From an uncultured Acetatifactor sp. (GTDB taxonomy: Bacteria; Bacillota; Clostridia; Lachnospirales; Lachnospiraceae), in the NCBI GenBank assembly GCA_910586775.1, contig CAJUJN010000053.1:1-29824 (forward strand): a stretch of DNA of 29,824 bases, read 5' to 3'. The number at the start of each line of letters is the position of its first letter. Within the stretch, counting starts at the first letter, position 1. Of the stretch, positions 24,695 through 29,824 are shown in pieces. Below the pieces are notes generated by a model. That model was not told the origin of the DNA, made no database searches, and saw nothing but the letters and a program-made list of their open reading frames with translations. A program made the translations under genes and the position numbers.

Positions 24695-25918
24695 ATGTAC
24701 CAGATCATGATTGTTGATGACGAGACAATGTCTCAGGAGATGCTTCTGAAATACATAGAGACCCGACTGCCTGCCTACCGGATCACCCATGTCTGCAATA
24801 ACGGTCTGGAGGCCCTGGAAGCTTTCAGACAAACACCGGCGGATATCATACTCGTAGATATCCGCATGCCTGTTATGGATGGACTGAAACTGATAGAACA
24901 TCTTAACCGGATCACTTCCAATTATGTTCCGATCGTTATCAGCAGCTATGGTAAGTTTGAATATGCCAAAGCAGCCATGCGGATGGGTGTGACCCACTAT
25001 CTGCTGAAGCCCCTGGATTATAGGGAGCTGACTCAGGCTCTGCAGGCTGCTTCCCAGACATTATCCTTCAAACGGATCGTCTGCCCGCCTACGGTACAGG
25101 ATGACGATCAGGAACTGTACCTGACAGGCATTCTGGCCGGAAAATGCGGCGACAGAAACGCAGCCGTCTCCCGTTTTTCTGAACTGAATTTTCCTTTCTC
25201 CTACGACAGGCCGGGAAACGGTTTCTATGTGCGCATTGATTTTCTCAACACGGAAATGTGGATGTACGGACATGACTCCCTGATCACAGCTGTCGGCACC
25301 CTGATCCGCCTGCAGTATCCGGCTCTGTTCCTGCTGCCGCTGCTCAGCTGTCAGGAACACTGTGATTACTTTATCTTTATGGCCCCAGATGAGTCCATTG
25401 ATTTTGAAGAGCTGGGCGATCAGATCCGGCAGATCCTGAAAATCTCTCTGAACCTCAGACTTCTGCTCCGCTTTACCTCCATGGAGCAGCTGCGGATGGC
25501 TGCATTACACGGACAGCTCCCAAACATTTCCGATGCGGCAGCGGATGTCTATAACACGAAATATATCAATTCCGATGCAGACAATGACGCCATCCGCACC
25601 AGGATTGAAAGCGCCATTCAGTTTATGAAGGAGAATTACGGACTGGATCTGACCAGAGATATGGTAGCTGAAAGCGTCTATATGTCAGGCGCCTACTTCA
25701 GCAGATGTTTCAAGCAGATCACGAACATCACCTACAAGGATTATCTGATAGAGATACGGATGCAGAAATCCGTGGAACTCCTGAAAACCAACAGGAAGAT
25801 CTCGGATATCGCCCTTCAGGTAGGCTATCCGAACCCTAACAGATTCAACATCAATTTCAGGCATTACACTTCCTACACGCCATCCGAGTACCGAACATAT
25901 GTCCTGAAAATGATCTGA
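24695..25918 (+). CDS. Two-component response regulator, YesN-like, AraC-type output
   Basis: Cytoplasmic transcription regulator of 407 residues. The receiver domain (about 1-120) has the acidic pocket IVDDE (D8, D9), the phosphoacceptor D55 in LVDIRMP and the conserved lysine in YLLKPLD. A middle region of about 180 residues has no clear family. The C-terminal AraC/XylS domain (about 305-405) contains two helix-turn-helix motifs: DMVAESVYMSGAYFSRCFKQ, and ISDIALQVGYPNPNRFNINF before the YTPSEYR ending. AAGGA stands 6-7 nt before the ATG. It is transcribed divergently from the giant gene and 15 bp ahead of its kinase. It most likely binds the repeats at 24511-24599 and 16810-16839. Confidence 0.95.
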   Translation: MYQIMIVDDETMSQEMLLKYIETRLPAYRITHVCNNGLEALEAFRQTPADIILVDIRMPVMDGLKLIEHLNRITSNYVPIVISSYGKFEYAKAAMRMGVTHYLLKPLDYRELTQALQAASQTLSFKRIVCPPTVQDDDQELYLTGILAGKCGDRNAAVSRFSELNFPFSYDRPGNGFYVRIDFLNTEMWMYGHDSLITAVGTLIRLQYPALFLLPLLSCQEHCDYFIFMAPDESIDFEELGDQIRQILKISLNLRLLLRFTSMEQLRMAALHGQLPNISDAAADVYNTKYINSDADNDAIRTRIESAIQFMKENYGLDLTRDMVAESVYMSGAYFSRCFKQITNITYKDYLIEIRMQKSVELLKTNRKISDIALQVGYPNPNRFNINFRHYTSYTPSEYRTYVLKMI

Positions 25919-25933
25919 GCGGGGGAGAATCCT

Positions 25934-27712
25934 ATGCAAATTATAAAAAGAGCCAAAAAGCTGATAGAAAGCCCCTTTATCCGGAAGTGGTTTTTCACGC
26001 TTCTGACATTTGTGATGCTGCTGTTTCTGTGCTTTATGATATACGCTTATACCAATTCCCGGAAAGCTTTGATCATGGAGTATACCTCATACAGTGAGCT
26101 GCAGACAGAACGCATAGCCGATACTCTGGATGATAATTTCCGAAGCTTCAGCAGAGTGGCGGCCCTGCTTTCGACTAACAATATGACACAGATCTATATG
26201 TTCAATGAACAGACAGAGGCTCTATTCCCGGCTATTTACGCGCAGCTTTATTATCAGCTTCAATCCTACAAGGAAGCTTTTTACGCCATTGATTCCATCT
26301 ATCTGTGTACCGCCTCCGGGACCGAATTCTTCACCTCTTTTTCCCAGCAGCCCGTTACAGCCGATATGCTGGAAGACAAAAACTACATGGCCATTCAGGA
26401 GGCGCCGTCTGCCATTACCTTTTTTCCCCGGGAAAAAAACGGACTCTATCCTTACCTGATGACAATCTATCTCCCGGTCTCCAAATCCGGCCAGAAATCC
26501 ATGGTCATTGTGAATGTCGATATCCGGAAAATATCTCTCCTGTCCAGCGCACGCAGTGATTCTTTACAGAAAATATATATTGTTTCCGATGACGGTCAGC
26601 TGCTTTACAGACATGATCAGGACGGCATGCCTGAGTCTGTTGCGCTTGTCCCTCAATTGGAGCTGTTCGACGCTTCCGTGGATTTTTACAGTACCTATGT
26701 GACAGGGGATACCCACTACATTTATGTACAGCAGCATTCCTCCCATTATCCCTGGTCTTATGTCACGATAACAACTCCCCAAAGCTATATGGGCAAATCC
26801 TATAATCTTTTTGCCTCTCTGCCGATCTTTCTGCCCTGGCTGTTGATCCTGACGTTGGTTATTATCCTCTTTCTGACCGTCCTGATCGCCCATCCTATCC
26901 GCACGATTTCAGAGTTTCTGGACAATCCTCTCATGGAGCTTCCCGAAAAGATATCAGAACCTGAAACGAAAAAAATTATCCGGCACTTAATCAATTACAT
27001 CCAGACCAATCACGATCTGTCCGATGAACTGGAAAAGCAGCTGGAACGGCAGAACAAGGCAACCTATGTAGCTTTGCAAAGCCAGATCAACCCTCACTTT
27101 CTGTTCAATACCCTGAATCTCATCCGCAGCATGGAGATAGAAACTCTGGGTTATGACCATAAAGCGCCTGAAACGACGCTTCTCCTGAGCCGGCTGCTGC
27201 AGTATGCCCTGAATTCCGCCAACCTGGTACCATTGCAGACGGAATATTTCTATACGGAAATATATCTGCAGATACTGAATCAGCGTTATAAGGAACAGCT
27301 TCATTTCCAAATAGAAAAAAATGAAGAGGCTTACGACATCCTTGTCCCGAAGCTGATCCTGCAGCCGCTGATCGAAAATGCGGTTTTCCACGGATGTTCC
27401 CCGAAGCTGGACACCCATAATTCCGTTCTGGTCAGTACCGCCCTTCAGGACGGTTTCTGTAATATCACTGTCAGGGATAACGGTGTCGGAATCCCGCCCA
27501 GGGAACTGGAAGCCCTGCGGGAAAAACTGTCGAATGTCCGGAATATCCCCGATGATTCCATCGGTCTGCAGAACGTTGTTTACCGGTTGTATCTCACTTA
27601 CGGTGAAACCTTTTCCTTCCGCATTGACAGTAGGCAAAATGAAAGTACCTGTATCACTCTTTCCTTCCCGGTTAGCATAACAGGAGAACCACCAGAGGCG
27701 ACAGAGACATAA
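25934..27712 (+). CDS. Sensor histidine kinase, YesM-like (LytS/HisKA_7TM-less PF06580 type)
   Basis: Membrane sensor of 592 residues. The first membrane segment (20-40) and second (297-319) bracket an extracellular domain of about 255 residues with a Cache-like pattern (FREKNGLYPYLMTIYLPVS), probably the ligand sensor. A short linker leads to the His_kinase motif LQSQINPHFLFNTLN with phosphorylated H388. The ATPase domain follows, with LILQPLIENAVFHG (N box) and RDNGVGI (G1). A GGGGGAG ribosome binding site precedes the ATG. The order regulator then kinase, beside an LplBC-type operon, matches yesMN-like carbohydrate systems. The signal molecule is not deducible. I see no clear terminator in the 138 bp after it. 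Confidence 0.95.
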   Translation: MQIIKRAKKLIESPFIRKWFFTLLTFVMLLFLCFMIYAYTNSRKALIMEYTSYSELQTERIADTLDDNFRSFSRVAALLSTNNMTQIYMFNEQTEALFPAIYAQLYYQLQSYKEAFYAIDSIYLCTASGTEFFTSFSQQPVTADMLEDKNYMAIQEAPSAITFFPREKNGLYPYLMTIYLPVSKSGQKSMVIVNVDIRKISLLSSARSDSLQKIYIVSDDGQLLYRHDQDGMPESVALVPQLELFDASVDFYSTYVTGDTHYIYVQQHSSHYPWSYVTITTPQSYMGKSYNLFASLPIFLPWLLILTLVIILFLTVLIAHPIRTISEFLDNPLMELPEKISEPETKKIIRHLINYIQTNHDLSDELEKQLERQNKATYVALQSQINPHFLFNTLNLIRSMEIETLGYDHKAPETTLLLSRLLQYALNSANLVPLQTEYFYTEIYLQILNQRYKEQLHFQIEKNEEAYDILVPKLILQPLIENAVFHGCSPKLDTHNSVLVSTALQDGFCNITVRDNGVGIPPRELEALREKLSNVRNIPDDSIGLQNVVYRLYLTYGETFSFRIDSRQNESTCITLSFPVSITGEPPEATET

Positions 27713-27850
27713 GAAGATTTTTTCGAAATGATTTCAATGTTGGTCCCCCTTTAAAACAAAAGATTCCCAACTATGACTAAAAATAAATCGCCAATCCAAA
27801 CAAGGCTTTAAGCCAGTTATGTGTTTACCATTACAGTTATATTTACCTGT

Positions 27851-28126
27851 TTATATCTTCAGAGTACCATTTTCAAGCCATTCCCTGTTTTCTGCACTCA
27901 TGCCTAAAGCATCGAGCGCCAGGTTGTAGGTATCGTCAATCTTGCGGTTAATCTTGTAAAGCTCCCTTTTCAGCTCTGACTGTCCTACTTCCAATCGAGA
28001 TACTCTTTCCTTAATTGTCCTGGCATCATTTTGGATATCCTTTATTTCTGTCTTGATATCCTTTATTTCTGTTTTTATCTCTTGAATTTCAACTAAGAGT
28101 AAATCTAATTTTTCACTATCTGTCAT
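27851..28126 (-). CDS. Small coiled-coil protein of unknown function
   Basis: 91 residues, no signal peptide or membrane segment. After MTDSEKLDLLL nearly the whole chain is a heptad-like coiled coil, including near-repeats of EIKTEIKDI. It ends in a short acidic helix. The start at 28126 has GGAGG 10 nt upstream. An in-frame ATG 36 bp earlier lies at the predicted -10 box. Small proteins of this sort are frequent in Lachnospiraceae genomes, but I know no function. Confidence 0.75.
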   Translation of the reverse strand: MTDSEKLDLLLVEIQEIKTEIKDIKTEIKDIQNDARTIKERVSRLEVGQSELKRELYKINRKIDDTYNLALDALGMSAENREWLENGTLKI

Positions 28127-28150
28127 ACTCGTGTACCTCCCAATGTAATG

Positions 28151-28179
28151 AGTATACCACATTCAGAATGCAAAGTCTA
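28151..28179 (-). promoter_or_regulatory. Predicted promoter of the small coiled-coil gene
   Basis: On the minus strand TAGACT (28174-28179), a 17-nt spacer and TATACT (28151-28156). The leader before the ATG at 28126 would be about 18 nt. Confidence 0.5.
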
Positions 28180-28243
28180 TTCAATTATCAAGGTGCTTTG
28201 GATTTTGCTTTTAAATCATTGCATTAAATCTTTCAAAAAACAG

Positions 28244-28272
28244 TTGACAAATGGAATCGCATGTAGTAAAAT
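28244..28272 (+). promoter_or_regulatory. tRNA-Gly promoter
   Basis: A perfect TTGACA (28244-28249) is followed after 17 nt by TAAAAT (28267-28272). Transcription would start about 20 nt before the mature tRNA. Confidence 0.8.
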
Positions 28273-28300
28273 AATTCTTGTCCTTGAAAAATGGACGCAT

Positions 28301-28373
28301 GCGATAGTGGCTCAGTTGGTAGAGCGCCACCTTGCCAAGGTGGAAATCGCGGGTTCGAGTCCCGTCTATCGCT
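28301..28373 (+). tRNA. tRNA-Gly (anticodon GCC)
   Basis: A full cloverleaf of 73 nt: acceptor arms GCGATAG and CTATCGC, D stem GCTC/GAGC, anticodon stem CCACC/GGTGG around TTGCCAA (anticodon GCC), T arm GCGGG-TTCGAGT-CCCGT and discriminator T as usual for glycine. CCA is not encoded. The 3' end faces a tyrosine recombinase gene, so this tRNA is the probable integration site of the element to the right. Confidence 0.97.
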
Positions 28374-28385
28374 CTTCTTTTTATA

Positions 28386-28424
28386 CAGCGGAATCCCATA
28401 AAATGTGGGGTTCCGCTGTTTTTT
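28386..28424 (+). terminator. Terminator downstream of tRNA-Gly
   Basis: CAGCGGAA pairs with TTCCGCTG, and CCC with GGG, making a 12-bp stem with one T-G pair around a 9-nt loop. Six Ts follow on the plus strand. Confidence 0.9.
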
Positions 28425-28439
28425 GTGTACATGTGTTCT

Positions 28440-28459
28440 GATTACATTTGATTACACTT
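28440..28459. repeat. Two tandem GATTACA decamers beside the integrase stop
   Basis: GATTACATTT and GATTACACTT are adjacent 10-bp direct repeats overlapping the integrase stop codon, about 70 bp from the tRNA 3' end. Arm-type binding sites of tyrosine recombinases are often short direct repeats near the attachment site, so that is a possible but unproven role. Confidence 0.3.
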
Positions 28460-29762
28460 TATCCCGTGAAAGCGCACGCTCGATATTCTCATGTGCCCGG
28501 GCATCCGTTTCCCGGTTATGGCAATAATTATGGAAAGTCGTGCGCTCGTCTTCATGCCCCACCAGCTCACGGATTTTGTCGATGTTGATTTCACCGGAGT
28601 CTATCAGTGCGCTGATGTAGGTCTTGCGGATTTTGTGCATGGTCTTCACCGTGGCCATGGTATGGCTGCAATATTTCCTTATCCGGCAGTTGAGCGCTCC
28701 GGCATGGATGCGCTTTCCGTCCTTTCCCAGGAAGATGTATTCCGAATCCTGGAAGCCGTGTCCGGCGTTCCATTCCCGTATCATCTCCAGAATCTTCCTT
28801 GCATCCTGTACAAGGTCAACGTTCCGGTTTCCGGCCTCGGACTTCGTATGCTCCACTACACGGTATCCGGCGCTTTTCCATGTCCCGTCAGGGAGCTGCC
28901 GATGCATCTTCTGCTCCATGCGCTGGATGTGGATGCAGCCGATTCTCTCTTCATCAATGTCAGACCATTTCAGGGCGACCATCTCCCCCAGCCGGGCCCC
29001 CAGCTGGAAACAGAGCGCAATCCCCAGGCAGGCGGAATAATCGTTTTCGTAGAAGTCGTTCCATGCCTCTTTTTCAACCAGGGGCTGCTCGTCCGTCATG
29101 AACACCTGGCTTTCGTTGGGCTTCTTCCTGACGGTGCGGAACATTTTTGTCTGGACTTTTACGGCCGAAAACGGGTTCGCCGCAAGCATACCTTTGTCCA
29201 CGGCCAACGCCAGGGCCTGGCGAATAATGACGGTAGCATTATAATACTGCGTCTTCGTAAGGGAGTTGTCCCTGATAAGGGAGTGGGCCCATTCGTCCAG
29301 CGTCACCCTGTCCAGCTCCACAAGGGGTATCTTCGTGATTTCCGTCCCCTGGTAGAAGCGTTTCCAGTCATCGTCTATCCGCCGTATATAGGATGTGGCA
29401 TCCGTATGGAGCGACTTGTAGCGCAGCCATTCCGGATAGAAGCTGGCAAGAGTTTCTTTCCGCCGCCCATGGGCCTCTTCCTGTTCCTTATAGTAGCCGA
29501 TGATTTCATGATGGATTTTCTCTTCCGAGCTTTTGGCGATTAGCCGCCTCCCTTTCTTCTTCGCTGCATCCGGCAGATAGGTGTACCAGCGTCCGTTGCT
29601 TTCACCTTGCCATATAGTGCTGAATTCCTTGATGTGCTTCTGGATAATCTCTTTCCTGTCCATATCTTCCTTTACCTTATCCAGCACATTCCCTACATCA
29701 TTAAGATTATACCCCTCTTGCAGAAATTGCAAGAGGAAGTTTTGGATTGTCGTCTTTTCCAT
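28452..29762 (-). CDS. Tyrosine recombinase (integrase) of an integrative element
   Basis: Site-specific integrase of 436 residues. An N-terminal arm-binding-like region (WYTYLPDAAKKKGRRL) and a SAM-like core-binding domain (about 105-200) precede the catalytic domain. Catalytic residues are visible in order: R in LGARLGEMVALKW, K in the following beta hairpin region, H-x-x-R in HKIRKTYI, H in VGHEDERTT and the nucleophile Y in FHNYCH. The start is uncertain: ATG at 29762 has AAAGGG very close upstream. An ATG at 29792 has none, and one near codon 35 (EDMDRKEII) is also possible. The gene reads toward the 3' end of tRNA-Gly, the usual layout at one end of a tRNA-targeted element. The rest of the element lies beyond the window. 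Confidence 0.92.
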   Translation of the reverse strand: MEKTTIQNFLLQFLQEGYNLNDVGNVLDKVKEDMDRKEIIQKHIKEFSTIWQGESNGRWYTYLPDAAKKKGRRLIAKSSEEKIHHEIIGYYKEQEEAHGRRKETLASFYPEWLRYKSLHTDATSYIRRIDDDWKRFYQGTEITKIPLVELDRVTLDEWAHSLIRDNSLTKTQYYNATVIIRQALALAVDKGMLAANPFSAVKVQTKMFRTVRKKPNESQVFMTDEQPLVEKEAWNDFYENDYSACLGIALCFQLGARLGEMVALKWSDIDEERIGCIHIQRMEQKMHRQLPDGTWKSAGYRVVEHTKSEAGNRNVDLVQDARKILEMIREWNAGHGFQDSEYIFLGKDGKRIHAGALNCRIRKYCSHTMATVKTMHKIRKTYISALIDSGEINIDKIRELVGHEDERTTFHNYCHNRETDARAHENIERALSRDKV

Positions 29763-29824
29763 TGCCCTTTGGTTACTGTTCACTGGCCCCATTAGGCCAT
29801 TGTGAAAAGTGCTGAAATTTATTT

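Noticed and set aside
28148..28441. 97-codon plus-strand frame covering tRNA-Gly
   Set aside because: It runs through the tRNA and its terminator and has no supporting start signal.
28491..29543. 350-codon plus-strand open frame opposite the integrase
   Set aside because: The integrase catalytic residues are all present on the minus strand, so the plus frame is a shadow.

Overview
The window looks like a chromosomal segment of a gut-type Gram-positive anaerobe of the Bacillota, most probably Lachnospiraceae. This is inferred from strong AGGAGG-type ribosome binding sites, a perfect CIRCE element, a YesM/YesN-type two-component pair, LplB/LplC-type sugar permeases with a roughly 550-residue binding lipoprotein, and Pro/Ser/Glu-rich surface protein linkers. 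No species can be assigned from sequence alone.

Left third (1-7401, all minus strand) is housekeeping. It carries htpG (Hsp90 with two acidic inserts) under CIRCE control, ilvE followed by a parvulin-type lipoprotein, folA, and an MBL/beta-CASP ribonuclease-like protein. Two gene-free stretches hold RNA-structure signals: a 25-bp hairpin paired only on the minus strand (5539-5588), and mutually exclusive stems in the leader of the beta-CASP gene (7426-7501). A single plus-strand acyltransferase-3 membrane protein (8013-9047) follows.

Middle (9061-27712) is one carbohydrate-use locus. A five-gene minus-strand operon encodes two ABC permeases, a binding lipoprotein, a GH105-type unsaturated uronyl hydrolase with a large N-terminal extension, and a translationally coupled cytoplasmic protein of unrecognised, possibly lyase-like, family. 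Upstream of it lies a 7.4-kb gene for a 2471-residue surface protein combining a GH99/WbsX-like domain, an SGNH hydrolase, LamG-like domains and at least four copies of an unrecognised beta module. Divergent from it are a response regulator with an AraC-type DNA-binding domain and its histidine kinase. The same bipartite direct-repeat operator sits 6 bp upstream of the predicted -35 box of both the giant gene and the ABC operon. This ties sensor, regulator, surface enzyme, importer and intracellular hydrolases into one regulon. My inferred model: the surface protein deacylates and cuts a complex glycan, the ABC system imports uronide-containing oligosaccharides, and the cytoplasmic pair degrades them.

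Right end (27851-29824): a small coiled-coil protein, a tRNA-Gly(GCC) with a clear promoter and terminator, and a tyrosine recombinase reading toward the tRNA 3' end. This is the usual arrangement at the left edge of an integrative element that continues beyond the window.
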